A stretch of 64,000 nucleotides of DNA from Actinomycetes bacterium (GCA_021806045.1 JAJZDI010000006.1:1-64000), one strand, 5' to 3'. Positions 9,030 to 18,114 are shown, counted from the first letter of the stretch. Made by a program: numbers and translations. The notes: generated from the sequence alone by a model not told the origin.

Positions 9030-9874
9030 CCGGTCCCGCCGGTCCCGTCCAGCTGGTCGTCACCGACCTCGACGGAACGCTGTGGGACCGGGACGGGAGG
9101 ATCGAACCGGCCACCCTCGAGGCGCTGGGCGCCCTGGGCGAGCGGGGGATCAGGGTCCTGGCCGCCACCGCCCGGCGTCGGCGGAGCACGGCGGAGCACT
9201 TCGACGCCTACGGCCTGACGCTCCCCATGGTCCTGCTCGACGGTTCGCTCGGCTGGGACCCGTCGTCGGCGTCGTGGTTCCACCGGCGGGCCTTCGGCCC
9301 GGGCGACGCCGGGTTCGTCCTGGGCGAGTTCGAGCGTGCGGGCATCGAGCCGTGCGTCAACGTGGGGGACGACCGGGACATCGTCGTGGGCCCGTCGCCC
9401 TCCAGCCACCCGGACAACGTGGCCTACCTGGCCTCGTTCTGTGCCTACGGGGACCTGTCGGAGGTGGTGGCCACCTCCGAGGTGCTCTCCTTCCAGGTCT
9501 ACGGCGCGGCGCACGAGGCCGTCACCCCCCTGGCGACGGCGGTGAACGCGTCGGGCCGGGCATCGGCCACTGTCCACACCGACATCGGCCACGGCGGCCA
9601 CGCCTGCACCGTGCGCCCCACCGGTGCCGACAAGTGGGACGGCGTCCTCTCCTACTGCGTCGCCGCCGGCATCGACCCGCGGCACACCGTGGCCATCGGC
9701 GACGGCGAGAACGACGTGGAGATGCTCATGCGTGCCGGGTGGTCGTGCGCACCGGCCAGCGCCAGTCCGGCCGCGCTGGCGGCGGCGAGGGCGATCGTGG
9801 CTCCCACCGGGCATGGGGGCTGGGCCCAGGCGGCCCGGGCCGTCCTCGACCGATGGGAGCCGGCGCCCGCCTAG
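9026..9874 (+). CDS. HAD-superfamily hydrolase (Cof type)
   Basis: Probable soluble phosphatase of 282 residues. It carries HAD motif I as TDLDGTLWD at about residues 10-18 (nucleophilic Asp and the +2 Asp) and motif IV as GDGENDVEML near 225, with a long cap domain between them as in Cof/SupH proteins. The GTG start overlaps the ribF stop, so I infer a link to flavin nucleotides, such as FMN or a riboflavin precursor phosphate, but the sequence does not prove a substrate. The stop codon shares the bases CTAG with the stop of the convergent acyl-CoA synthetase. Confidence 0.85.
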   Translation: MTGPAGPVQLVVTDLDGTLWDRDGRIEPATLEALGALGERGIRVLAATARRRRSTAEHFDAYGLTLPMVLLDGSLGWDPSSASWFHRRAFGPGDAGFVLGEFERAGIEPCVNVGDDRDIVVGPSPSSHPDNVAYLASFCAYGDLSEVVATSEVLSFQVYGAAHEAVTPLATAVNASGRASATVHTDIGHGGHACTVRPTGADKWDGVLSYCVAAGIDPRHTVAIGDGENDVEMLMRAGWSCAPASASPAALAAARAIVAPTGHGGWAQAARAVLDRWEPAPA

Positions 9875-11676
9875 ACGACCGGCGCGTCCCCCAGGAGCTC
9901 GGTCCGCAGCTCGCGCTTGAGGGCCTTGCCGGCCGGGTTCCGCGGCAGGGGGGTGGAGCGGAACCAGATGCGGGTGGGGACGTTGAAGGCGGCCAGGCGC
10001 TCGCCCACGAACCGTCGCAGTTCGTCCGCGCCGACCTCGACGTCGGGCCGGAGGACGACGACCGCCCCCACCTCCTCGCCCAGGACGGGATGGGGAACGC
10101 CGATGACGGCACAGTCGGCGACGGCCGGGTGCTCGTAGAGGGCGGCCTCCACCTCGACGCAGTAGACGTTCTCGCCTCCCCGGATGATCATGTCCTTGGC
10201 CCGGTCGACGATGTGGACGTAGCCCTCCTCGTCGATGCGGGCGACGTCGCCGGTGTGGAGCCACCCGTGGGTGAAGACGCGGGCGGTGTCGTCGGGCCGG
10301 TTCCAGTAGCCGCGCACGACGTTCGGGCCCCGGATCCACAGCTCGCCGGTGCGGTCGGGGCCGATGGCCAGCGACGGCGGCTCGTCGCCGTCGAAGTCCT
10401 CGGGGACGACGGCGACGTCGCACACCGGGGCCGGCGGGCCCACGCTGTCGGGCTTGCGCACGTAGTCATCGCCCGTGTTCATGGTGGTCATGGCCGACGT
10501 CTCCGTCAGGCCGTAGCCGTTGCCGGGGGCGCCCGTCGGGAAGTGCTCCTTGATCCGGCGTACGAGGTCGGGCGGCGCCGGGGCGCCGCCGTAGGAGATG
10601 GACTTGACCGACGAGGTGTCGCGACGCTCGAAGTCGGGCGAGTCGAGGATCTGCATGACCATGGCCGGCACGCCACCGAAGATGGTGATGCGCTCGCGCT
10701 CGATGAGCTCGAGGGCCCGCTCCGGGTCGAAGTGGTGCATCATCACCAGCTTGCCGCCGGCGATGGTGTTGGCCACGAGCACCGCGTGGCACCCGGTGGC
10801 ATGGAACAGGGGGACGGACAGGAGGTTGGCGTTCTGGCCGCCGTCGCTCGCGTCGACCAGGGAGCCGGTCCGCCGCATGCCGCCCACCGTCGACACGAAG
10901 AACAGGTTCATCAGGTTGGAGCAGCTGTTGCGGTGGGTGCCCACCGCGCCCTTCGGCCGGCCGGTGGTGCCCGACGTGTAGAAGATGGTGGCGTCGTCGT
11001 CCGGGTCGATGGTGACATCGGGCAGGGTTGCCGCCCCGTCGGGAGTGCCGAGCACGTCGGGGAACGGCAGGACGGGGACGGCGGGCCCGTCGGGACGTGC
11101 GAGCTCGCCGGCCTGTGCCACGGCCCGGCCGCCGCCCTCGGCCGGTGTCTCGGAGACGACCACGACCTGCTCCAGGCCGGGAACCTCGGCGGCGTGGGGG
11201 GCGATCCGGTCCCGGCGCTCCTCGTCCACGAATGCCACCCGCGATCCGGAGTCGGCCAGCCCGTAGGCGAGCTCCGGCCCGGTCCACCAGGCGTTGAGGG
11301 GCACCACGACGGCGCCGGCGGCGATCGAGGCCCAGAAGGCGATGATCCACTCGGGCAGGTTGCGCATGGCGATGGCCACCCGATCCCCGGGAGCGATGCC
11401 GAATCGGTCCACCAGCACCCGAGACAGGGTGGCGGCCGCCGCGAAGTGCTCGGCGAAGGTCATGCGCTCGTCCTCGTAGACGATGAAGTCCTTGTCGCCG
11501 TGCATGGCGGAGATCTCGAGCACGGAACGCAGGGAGGGCGGAGCCTGCTTCCACACCCGGGTGGCGACGCCCCGGATCTCCACCTCGTCCATCTCGAACA
11601 TCTGGCCGGGAGCAGTCAGCGTCTCGGTCGCCTCGGCGAGCGTGGGTGGGGCGGACTCGCGGTCCGTGTCGGCCAT
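9871..11676 (-). CDS. AMP-dependent acyl-CoA synthetase/ligase
   Basis: Activates a carboxylic acid, probably a fatty acid, to its CoA thioester through an acyl-AMP. The 601-residue ANL-family protein has the P-loop YTSGTTGRPKGAVG near 233, GYGLTETSAM near 386, the GWLHTGD motif near 471 and the C-terminal catalytic Lys in AGKALKREL near 583. FadD-like and cyclohexanecarboxylate or benzoate CoA ligases share this layout, so chain length cannot be read. Nearby WS/DGAT, hydratase and dehydrogenase genes favour a fatty acyl substrate. A 17-bp repeat array separates it from orn. Confidence 0.9.
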   Translation of the reverse strand: MADTDRESAPPTLAEATETLTAPGQMFEMDEVEIRGVATRVWKQAPPSLRSVLEISAMHGDKDFIVYEDERMTFAEHFAAAATLSRVLVDRFGIAPGDRVAIAMRNLPEWIIAFWASIAAGAVVVPLNAWWTGPELAYGLADSGSRVAFVDEERRDRIAPHAAEVPGLEQVVVVSETPAEGGGRAVAQAGELARPDGPAVPVLPFPDVLGTPDGAATLPDVTIDPDDDATIFYTSGTTGRPKGAVGTHRNSCSNLMNLFFVSTVGGMRRTGSLVDASDGGQNANLLSVPLFHATGCHAVLVANTIAGGKLVMMHHFDPERALELIERERITIFGGVPAMVMQILDSPDFERRDTSSVKSISYGGAPAPPDLVRRIKEHFPTGAPGNGYGLTETSAMTTMNTGDDYVRKPDSVGPPAPVCDVAVVPEDFDGDEPPSLAIGPDRTGELWIRGPNVVRGYWNRPDDTARVFTHGWLHTGDVARIDEEGYVHIVDRAKDMIIRGGENVYCVEVEAALYEHPAVADCAVIGVPHPVLGEEVGAVVVLRPDVEVGADELRRFVGERLAAFNVPTRIWFRSTPLPRNPAGKALKRELRTELLGDAPVV

Positions 11677-11696
11677 GTCGGTGCCTCCAGGTATGG

Positions 11697-11781
11697 GGAT
11701 CAGGCAGGTAGGTGGATCAGGCAGGTAGGTGGATCAGGTGGGTATGGGGATCAGGTGGGTATGGGGATCAGGTGGGTCGTG
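11697..11781. repeat. five tandem 17-bp repeats between orn and the acyl-CoA synthetase gene
   Basis: Two copies of GGATCAGGCAGGTAGGT (11697-11713, 11714-11730) are followed by two of GGATCAGGTGGGTATGG (11731-11747, 11748-11764) and one diverged GGATCAGGTGGGTCGTG (11765-11781). The array ends on the base before the orn stop codon and lies 20 bp upstream of the synthetase start. On the transcribed minus strand it is C-rich with regular GATCC steps. The exact fit of the array and the two unit types suggest recent expansion. Confidence 0.95.
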
Positions 11782-12381
11782 TCAGGGTGACGGCGGTGCG
11801 GCGACAGGCGCCGCCGGCTGCGAGGCGAAGAGGTGGTCCCGGTACCACGCCAGCTCGGCCACGCTCTCGCGCACGTCGTCCATGGCCCGGTGCCCACCCG
11901 CCTTGGCGGGCAGCCCGGCCAGCGCGTCCGGGTACCACCGGCGGGCGAGCTCCTTCACGGTGGAGACGTCGACCGAGCGGTAGTGGAGGTACTCCTCGAT
12001 CTCGGGGAGGTATGCGGCGAGGAACCGGCGGTCCGTCCCGATCGAGTTGCCGGCCAGCGGGACGGTGCGGGCCTTCGGAACATGCGAGCGGATGAAGTCG
12101 AGCGTCTGCGCACCGGCATCGGCCAGGCTGGTGGTGGATGCCTCGATGGCAGCCAGGAGGCCGCTGCGGGTGTGCATGGACCGGACGAAGTCGTCCATGG
12201 CGCCGAGCTGATCGGCGGTGGCGGAGACGACGAGGTCGGGCCCCTCGGCCACCACGGCCAGGTCGTCGTCGGTGACCAGGGTGGCGATCTCGACGATGGT
12301 GTGGCGCGTGGGGTCGAGACCGGTCATCTCGAGGTCCATCCACACGAGCACGCCGTGTGACGCTACCGCCTCGCACCGCAA
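11782..12381 (-). CDS. orn: oligoribonuclease
   Basis: Orn is a 3'-5' exonuclease that degrades 2- to 5-nt RNA and, in many bacteria, the c-di-GMP breakdown product pGpG. The 199-residue DEDDh protein shows the first metal ligands in [10 protein letters not shown] (Asp16, Glu18), the central segment [16 protein letters not shown] and the final [11 protein letters not shown]. The ATG at 12381 is used here. A GTG 30 bp further in would start at the usual VWMDLEMTG and is possible. A short Pro/Ala tail extends beyond the normal fold. Confidence 0.94.
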   Translation of the reverse strand: MRCEAVASHGVLVWMDLEMTGLDPTRHTIVEIATLVTDDDLAVVAEGPDLVVSATADQLGAMDDFVRSMHTRSGLLAAIEASTTSLADAGAQTLDFIRSHVPKARTVPLAGNSIGTDRRFLAAYLPEIEEYLHYRSVDVSTVKELARRWYPDALAGLPAKAGGHRAMDDVRESVAELAWYRDHLFASQPAAPVAAPPSP

Positions 12382-12390
12382 CGGGAAAAA

Positions 12391-12403
12391 TGACGGTCCG
12401 TCA
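12391..12403. promoter_or_regulatory. 13-bp perfect palindrome, candidate operator
   Basis: TGACGGTCCGTCA has 6-bp perfect arms around one central T, 10 bp upstream of the orn ATG and 160 bp upstream of dut. The size and odd-centred symmetry resemble TetR-family operators. No regulator gene lies next to it, so the role is a guess. Confidence 0.35.
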
Positions 12404-12550
12404 GATCGGAATCGGCCGGCAGGCGGGGCGGAACGGCCCAGGGGCCAGGAGCGGGGTTGCCGGCACGGGTCTCAGTGTGACCGAGGCGACGCCCCGGGTG
12501 GCGGCCACGGCGGCGGCCCCGGCCGGCGGGGTAGCGTCATCCCCGTCGCG

Positions 12551-12557
12551 AGGAGGG
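12551..12557 (+). promoter_or_regulatory. Shine-Dalgarno site that places the dut start
   Basis: AGGAGGG has its core end 6 bases before the GTG at 12563, which is in the dut frame. The closer ATG at 12559 is out of frame and only 2 bases from the core. This favours the longer dUTPase reading frame. Confidence 0.5.
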
Positions 12558-12562
12558 CATGG

Positions 12563-13102
12563 GTGGAGCCGGAGCACGAAGTGGACGCGGTCCGGGGCGA
12601 CCGTGCGCCGGATGGGCACGTGGTCAGCGGTGGCGGGGGACGTGCGGGCGGACCGGCGTCGGTCACCGTGCCCGTCACCATGCTCGATCCCGACCTGCCC
12701 GTGCCGGGTTACGCCCACCGTGGAGACGCCGGCGCCGACCTGGTGGCCCGGGAGGGGGTTGTGCTGGCACCGGGCGGGGGGCGGGCCCTCGTCCCCACCG
12801 GCGTCGTGGTGGCCATCCCGGAGGGGTTCGCCGGGTTCGTGCAGCCCCGGAGCGGCCTCGCCCTCCGACACGGCGTGACCTGCCTCAACACCCCGGGCCT
12901 GATCGATGCCGGCTACCGGGACGAGGTGTCGGTACTGCTGGTGAACACCGACCCCGACACCCCCTACGAGGTGCACCGGGGTGACCGGATCGCCCAGCTG
13001 GTGGTCCAACGGGTGGCCCAGGCGTCCTTCGTCCAGGTCGCTCGGGACGAGCTGGGAGCGAGCGAGCGGGGGCTCGGCGGCTTCGGCTCGTCGGGGCGCT
13101 AG
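12563..13102 (+). CDS. dut: dUTP diphosphatase
   Basis: Dut hydrolyses dUTP to dUMP, which keeps uracil out of DNA and supplies thymidylate synthesis. Trimeric dUTPase motifs are present in order: [10 protein letters not shown] (motif 1), [10 protein letters not shown] (motif 2), [13 protein letters not shown] (motif 3), [11 protein letters not shown] (motif 4) and the C-terminal [11 protein letters not shown] flap (motif 5). The GTG at 12563 is preferred because AGGAGG lies 6 bases upstream. It gives 179 residues with an unusual charged N-terminal extension of about 35 residues. The GTG at 12668 would give a conventional 144-residue enzyme. Confidence 0.92.
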   Translation: MEPEHEVDAVRGDRAPDGHVVSGGGGRAGGPASVTVPVTMLDPDLPVPGYAHRGDAGADLVAREGVVLAPGGGRALVPTGVVVAIPEGFAGFVQPRSGLALRHGVTCLNTPGLIDAGYRDEVSVLLVNTDPDTPYEVHRGDRIAQLVVQRVAQASFVQVARDELGASERGLGGFGSSGR

Positions 13103-13106
13103 GCCG

Positions 13107-14708
13107 GTGCGCCGGTTCGCCGGGCTCGACGGGGCGTTCCTGGCCTTCGAGTCGCCAGCCGCCCCCCTCCACATCGTGGGGGCGATGGTCTTCGATCCGT
13201 CGGACGTTCCCGGCGGGGTCGGGTTCGAGGACGTCCGGGCGCTGGTCGCCCGCCGGCTGCCGCGGGTGCCCCCCTTCCGGCAGCGGGCCGTCGCCGTGCC
13301 ATTCGGCATCGACCACGGCGGGCTCGTCGACGACCCGTCGTTCGACCTCGACTACCACGTCCGCCGCAGCGCACTGCCCCGGCCGGGCGGCCGGGCCGAG
13401 CTCGCCGCCGCCGTCGCCGACATCGCAGAGCGGCCCCTCGACCGGAGCCGCCCCCTGTGGGAGTTCCACGTGGTCGAGGGTGTCGAAGGGGGCCGGTTCG
13501 CCCTGGTCACGAAGGTCCACCACGCCATCATCGACGGCGTGTCGGGGGCCGAGCTCCTGGCCGCGTTCTTCGACCTCACGCCCCACCCGGGCCCGCAACC
13601 CGTCGACCCCGAGACATGGTCGCCCCCACCCGTGCCGGGCGAGCTGGGCATGGTGCGCGACGCCCTCGGGGAGCTGCCGGCCCGCATCGAAGGCATCGTG
13701 CGGGCCACGGCCGGGACGGTGCGGTTGGCACGGCGACTGTCGGGCCGCAACCGGGAGGTCGGGGGCACGCTGCCCCCCTCGCCGTTCGACGCTCCCCGTA
13801 CGTCGATCAACGGCTCGGTCTCCCCACACCGGCGCGTGGCGCTGGCGGACGTGCCCATGGTGAGCGTGGACGAGGTGCGCTCCCATCTCGGCGGCTCGGT
13901 GAACGACGTCGTCCTCGTCCTGGTGGCGGGCGGGCTCCGCCGCCTGTTCGCGGCTCGGGGCGAGGCGCCTGACAGCTCGCTTGTGGCCATGGTGCCGGTT
14001 TCGGTTCGCCGGGAGGACGAACGGGGGACCCTGGGCAACCGGGTGGCGGCCATGCTGGTGTCGACGGCGTCGGGTGTGGCCGACCATGCGGCCCGGCTGC
14101 GCCTGGTGGCCGAGGACATGGCCAAGGCGAAGGAGCAGCATGCGCTGGTGGGGGCCGAGCCGTTCGCCACCTGGGCAGACGCCCTGGCGCCGGCCGTCGC
14201 CACCCGCCTTGCCCGTCTCGCCACCAATCTGCGGGTCTTCGACCGGTTGCCGCCCCCCTTCAACCTGGTGGTCTCGAACGTCCCGGGGCCACGCGAGGAC
14301 CTGTATTTGGCCGGTGCCCGACTGGAATCACTGCACCCGTTCGGACCGATCGCCGACGGGGTGGGCGTGAACGTCACCGTGTTCTCCTACGGCGGCACCC
14401 TCTTCGTCGGTGTCACCGGCTGCCGGGACCTGGCCGGTGATGTCGATGTGCTGGCGGCGGGGATCGAGCGGACGGCTGCCGAGCTGGTGGCCCACGTCCG
14501 CCGGGCGGACCGGCCGGTCCCGTGGTGGAACGCCGGCTCTGTCCCGCCCCGGCATAGGGCAGATGACGTCGACGATGCGCCTGCCGACGGCGATCTGGCC
14601 GACGGTGAGTTGGCCGATGTCGAGCTCCCCCCGTGGCTGGCCGCCCGCCTGGCCCGCCGCCGCGCCCACGTGGCGGGCGAGGGCCGTGCCGTGCCGGGAG
14701 CGGGCTGA
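13107..14708 (+). CDS. wax ester synthase/diacylglycerol acyltransferase (WS/DGAT)
   Basis: Esterifies fatty acyl-CoA to diacylglycerol or fatty alcohol, making triacylglycerol or wax storage lipid at the membrane. The 533-residue protein starts with a GTG four bases after the dut stop and begins VRRFAGLDGAFLAFES, close to the family's usual start. The catalytic HHxxxDG motif is HHAIIDG at residues 138-144. The second conserved region, VNDVVLVLVAGGLR, and the PFNLVVSNVPGP segment typical of this family are also present. A Pro- and Asp-rich tail of about 60 residues follows the fold. The gene suggests that the organism can store neutral lipid. Confidence 0.93.
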   Translation: MRRFAGLDGAFLAFESPAAPLHIVGAMVFDPSDVPGGVGFEDVRALVARRLPRVPPFRQRAVAVPFGIDHGGLVDDPSFDLDYHVRRSALPRPGGRAELAAAVADIAERPLDRSRPLWEFHVVEGVEGGRFALVTKVHHAIIDGVSGAELLAAFFDLTPHPGPQPVDPETWSPPPVPGELGMVRDALGELPARIEGIVRATAGTVRLARRLSGRNREVGGTLPPSPFDAPRTSINGSVSPHRRVALADVPMVSVDEVRSHLGGSVNDVVLVLVAGGLRRLFAARGEAPDSSLVAMVPVSVRREDERGTLGNRVAAMLVSTASGVADHAARLRLVAEDMAKAKEQHALVGAEPFATWADALAPAVATRLARLATNLRVFDRLPPPFNLVVSNVPGPREDLYLAGARLESLHPFGPIADGVGVNVTVFSYGGTLFVGVTGCRDLAGDVDVLAAGIERTAAELVAHVRRADRPVPWWNAGSVPPRHRADDVDDAPADGDLADGELADVELPPWLAARLARRRAHVAGEGRAVPGAG

Positions 14709-14728
14709 GACCGACGGCCGGGCGCGCA

Positions 14729-14760
14729 CCGGCCCGGCCCCCCGAGGGGAGCCGGGCCGG
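14729..14760. terminator. strong hairpin between convergent genes
   Basis: Perfect 10-bp arms CCGGCCCGGC and GCCGGGCCGG surround a 12-base loop between the WS/DGAT stop and the end of the beta-helix gene on the other strand. The position suits a bidirectional terminator. A 2x12-bp duplication (CTGAGGCTCAGG) follows at 14775-14798. Confidence 0.6.
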
Positions 14761-14793
14761 TTGGTGCGACGGTGCTGAGGCTCAGGCTGAGGC

Positions 14794-17700
14794 TCAGGCC
14801 ATGGCGCCGTAGGTGATGGGCTTGTTCAGCACCTTGTTCCCGAGCGAGCCGTGGAACTGGGCGTCGCCGAAGGAGAACACCCCGCCGTCGGAGGCGAACA
14901 GCCAATAGCCCTCGCCGCTCGGGGTGGCCGTCATCGAGGTGATCGGCTTGTTCAGGTGCTTGCCTCCCATGGAGCCATGGAAGGTGGCGTCGCCGAAGGC
15001 GAACACGCCGCCGTCGGCTGCCACCAGCAAGTAGCCCTGGCCGTCGACGGTGGGGGCCATGCCCACGATGGGGGCGTTCAGCGTCTTCCCTCCCGTGGAT
15101 CCGTGGAAGGCGGCGTCGCCGAAGGAGAAGACGCCGCCGTCGGTGGCCACCAGCCAGTAGCCCTTGGCATCGGGGGTGGCCACGATGGCCTTGACCGGCG
15201 CGTTCAGGTTGGCCGGTGCGCTGCCCAGGTTGAGAGCGTCACCGAAGGGGAAGACCTGGCCGGCGCTGGAGACCAGCCAGTAGCCCATGCCGTCGGACGT
15301 CGCCGCCAGGCCCACGATGGGGGCGGCGGGCGAGTGACCGGCGAGCGAGCCGGCGTAGTGGGCGTCACCGAAGGCGAACACCCCACCGTCGGCTGCCACC
15401 AGCCAGTAGCCACCGTTGTCCTTGGTGGGTGTCATGGCCGTGACCGGCGAGTTCAGCGTCATCCCTCCGGTCGAGCCGTGGTAGGTGGCGGCGCCGAAGG
15501 AGAAGACGCCACCGTCCGAGCCCACCAGCCAGTAGCCCTGGGGGGCGTACTGGTAGGCGCCGATGTCGCAGGGCAGGTTGGCTGGGCGGGGCACACCCCG
15601 GGCGTCGGTTGCCGGGCAGCCGACGCTGGTGCCGGTGTTGATGGCCGGGCTGCCGGGACGCAGCGACTGGGTCCACACCGGTCCGCCGTTGTTGGCCGGC
15701 GGGTTGACCATGGGGTTCGTCGACGACTGGTCACCGACGTTGGTGAACCCGCACGAGGTGCCGTTGTCGATGTTGTGACCGCCCGAGACGATGGTGCCGG
15801 TGCCACCCGGGTCGCAGTTCAGCGTGCCCGACGGCGACGTCATGATGGTGTTGGTCACCGTCGTCGTATTGCCGCTGTACGCGTAGTACCAGGCCGAGTA
15901 CTTGCTCGGGCCCGACACGGCGTTGTTGGTGAACGTGTCGTTCAGCAGCGACACGTCGGCGTTGGCGTAGAAGCCGTAGGCCTCCGATCCGGTGGACGGC
16001 ACCGTCGTGGACACGTTGGCGATGGTGGCGTTCACCAGGCTCGACTGGGAGTCGAGGTACAAGGCGCCACCCTCGACCGACGGGCTGGTTTCTGCCGTGC
16101 TGCCAGGGGCGGAGACCGTACCGTTGGCCACAGTCAAGGCGTCGGCGTTGATGTAGTCGTAGCTGTCGATGGCACCGCCCTCGACGTAGTAGTCGCCGGT
16201 GGCCGTGAACCCGTCGATCTGCACGTTGTGGGCGGCGAAGCCCTCGTCGTTGTAGATGACGCCGCCGTAGACCTCGCCCGAGCCGCCCGAGGCCACCGAC
16301 GAGGTGTCGGTGATGGAGACGTCGGACATCGACTTCTCGTAGCCTTCGTCGTAGATGGCACCGCCGTAGATGTACGAGCCGGTGGTGGACGGGGTGGTGG
16401 CCGTGGCGAGGTCGGCGGTGTTCGACGTGTCCGAGATGGTCACCCCGGTAAGCGGTGTGTAGTCGTCGTAGTACAGCGCCCCACCGTAGATCTCGCCCCC
16501 GCCCGTGTACGAGGCGTGGTTGGTGGTGTGGGTGACGCTCACCTGGTGGAGGGGCGAACCGTCGTAGTTGTAGTACCCGCCGCCGTAGATGTACTCGGCG
16601 GTGTTGGAGGTATTCGCCATCGAGACGCCGTCCAACGAGGCGTAGTAGTCGTTGTAGTAGGCGCCACCATCGACCTGACCGGTCGAGCTGTTGTTGACGG
16701 TGCCGGTGATGGAGACGTTGTGGGCATCGAACACGTAGTTGTCCGAGTACATGGCGCCGCCGTAGATGTACCCGTAGCCGGTGGTGGCGTTGTCGGTGAC
16801 GGTGGTGCCGGTGATGGTCAGTCCGTCCACGGAGGTCACACTGCCGTCGTCGTAGTAGGCACCGCCCTCGACGCCCTCGCTCGGGGCGCTGGTGGTGACC
16901 GTGGAGTTGTTGATGGTCACACCGTCCATGGTGAACGTGTCGCCGTCGTTGTAGACCCCGGCGCCGTAGGCGTAATCGGAGACCGTCGACGGGTTGGTGA
17001 TCGAGTTGCCGTTCAGGGTGACGTCGGTGAGGGTGGCGATGTAGTCGTTGTAGACGCCGCCGCCGTAGCCGCCGTCGGGCAGCGAGTTGTTGCTGATGGT
17101 CCCCCCGGTCATCTGGAGGATCTCGTCGCTGTAGATGCCGCCGCCGTAGACGTAGGTGGAGGACGCGCTGCCGGCGCTGTTGCCGTCGACGTTGTCGTTC
17201 GCCAGCGTGAGGTTGCCGTCGTTGTAGATGCCGCCGCCGTCGCCGGACGGGACGGCGTTGCCCGAGATCGAGGTACCCGAGATGTACGAGTTTCCGTCGA
17301 TGTAGAGGCCACCGGCGTCCCCAGACGTGTTGTCCGTGATCGTCGAGTTGGTGACCCACAGGGAGGCGCCGTAGTTGTCGTAGATGGCGCTGTAGCCGGT
17401 GGTGGTGTTGCCGGTGACGGTCACGCCGTCGAGGGCAAGGCTGCCGGCGTCGAGGTAGATGGCGGAGCCATCGGAACTGCCTGCGTTGGCGTTGGCGATG
17501 GTCAGCCCGGAGATGGCGACCGTCGGCGCCGGGCTCGACGAGGACGCGGCGGCGATGTCGAAGGTCGAGTGCGACCCGTTGCCACTGGCGTCGACGGTGA
17601 CCCCGGGGCCGGTGATGGTCAGCGAGTTGGTGATCGTCAGCGACGAGCCGAGCGTGAGCTTGATGGTGCCCAGGCCCGACGCGAAGGTGATGGCGTCAGG

Positions 17701-18114
17701 GTTGGGGGCGTCGTTGTTGGCCGCTTCGATGGCGGCCCGCAGGCTGCAGTCACCGGCCGAGTCGAGGCACGAGGTGCTGGTCAGGGTGGCCAGGTTGGTG
17801 TCGGCCGTGGTGTTCACGACATAGGTGTTGTGCACCGTCGCCGTCGCCTTCGGCGTCGACGACAGGGCCGGCATGGCTGTGCGGGGACTCACCGTGTGAG
17901 CCTTGACGGGCGGCGCCGGTGGCGTGCCCGGATGGGGTGCCGAGGCGGTGTGGGCCGCGTGCGGGGTGGTGCTGGCGCCGGCTGCAGTGGCGGTGCCGGC
18001 GGCGATGGGTGCCGAGAGCATGGCGCCGGCCAGTGCTGCCGCACTGGCTGCGGTCACCAACCGCCTCAGCGAACCTCGGGGCGCGTCCTGCCCCGACGAG
18101 CGTACGTGAAACAT
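14794..18114 (-). CDS. secreted beta-helix protein with CSLREA-like start and GYWLV repeats
   Basis: Large exported protein of 1106 residues, probably on the cell surface; function unknown. The ATG at 18114 follows AGAGGGAGA and begins a signal peptide (RRLVTAASAAALAGAMLSAPIAAG, written here as two parts: a basic start and a hydrophobic core ending near Ala-rich sequence). A CSLREA-like motif (CLDSAGDCSLRAAIEAANN) is followed by about 650 residues of right-handed beta-helix repeats rich in Gly, Asn, Thr and Tyr (GGGIYNDGNLTL, YIYGGAMYSD). The C-terminal third (encoded at about 14797-15540) has six copies of a roughly 42-residue GYWLVAxDGGVFxFGDA repeat, also found at 58170-61690. There is no LPxTG motif or C-terminal membrane anchor. 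The repeats may fold as a propeller or bind the wall. Confidence 0.85.
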   Translation of the reverse strand: MFHVRSSGQDAPRGSLRRLVTAASAAALAGAMLSAPIAAGTATAAGASTTPHAAHTASAPHPGTPPAPPVKAHTVSPRTAMPALSSTPKATATVHNTYVVNTTADTNLATLTSTSCLDSAGDCSLRAAIEAANNDAPNPDAITFASGLGTIKLTLGSSLTITNSLTITGPGVTVDASGNGSHSTFDIAAASSSSPAPTVAISGLTIANANAGSSDGSAIYLDAGSLALDGVTVTGNTTTGYSAIYDNYGASLWVTNSTITDNTSGDAGGLYIDGNSYISGTSISGNAVPSGDGGGIYNDGNLTLANDNVDGNSAGSASSTYVYGGGIYSDEILQMTGGTISNNSLPDGGYGGGVYNDYIATLTDVTLNGNSITNPSTVSDYAYGAGVYNDGDTFTMDGVTINNSTVTTSAPSEGVEGGAYYDDGSVTSVDGLTITGTTVTDNATTGYGYIYGGAMYSDNYVFDAHNVSITGTVNNSSTGQVDGGAYYNDYYASLDGVSMANTSNTAEYIYGGGYYNYDGSPLHQVSVTHTTNHASYTGGGEIYGGALYYDDYTPLTGVTISDTSNTADLATATTPSTTGSYIYGGAIYDEGYEKSMSDVSITDTSSVASGGSGEVYGGVIYNDEGFAAHNVQIDGFTATGDYYVEGGAIDSYDYINADALTVANGTVSAPGSTAETSPSVEGGALYLDSQSSLVNATIANVSTTVPSTGSEAYGFYANADVSLLNDTFTNNAVSGPSKYSAWYYAYSGNTTTVTNTIMTSPSGTLNCDPGGTGTIVSGGHNIDNGTSCGFTNVGDQSSTNPMVNPPANNGGPVWTQSLRPGSPAINTGTSVGCPATDARGVPRPANLPCDIGAYQYAPQGYWLVGSDGGVFSFGAATYHGSTGGMTLNSPVTAMTPTKDNGGYWLVAADGGVFAFGDAHYAGSLAGHSPAAPIVGLAATSDGMGYWLVSSAGQVFPFGDALNLGSAPANLNAPVKAIVATPDAKGYWLVATDGGVFSFGDAAFHGSTGGKTLNAPIVGMAPTVDGQGYLLVAADGGVFAFGDATFHGSMGGKHLNKPITSMTATPSGEGYWLFASDGGVFSFGDAQFHGSLGNKVLNKPITYGAMA

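Noticed and set aside
8335-11790. Long plus-strand open frame through ribF, the HAD gene and the antisense of the acyl-CoA synthetase
   Set aside because: The translation shows no fold or family pattern, and the real genes on both strands are unmistakable.
12218-12562. Longer dUTPase starting inside orn
   Set aside because: It would overlap orn by more than 150 bp, and no ribosome-binding site or conservation supports it.
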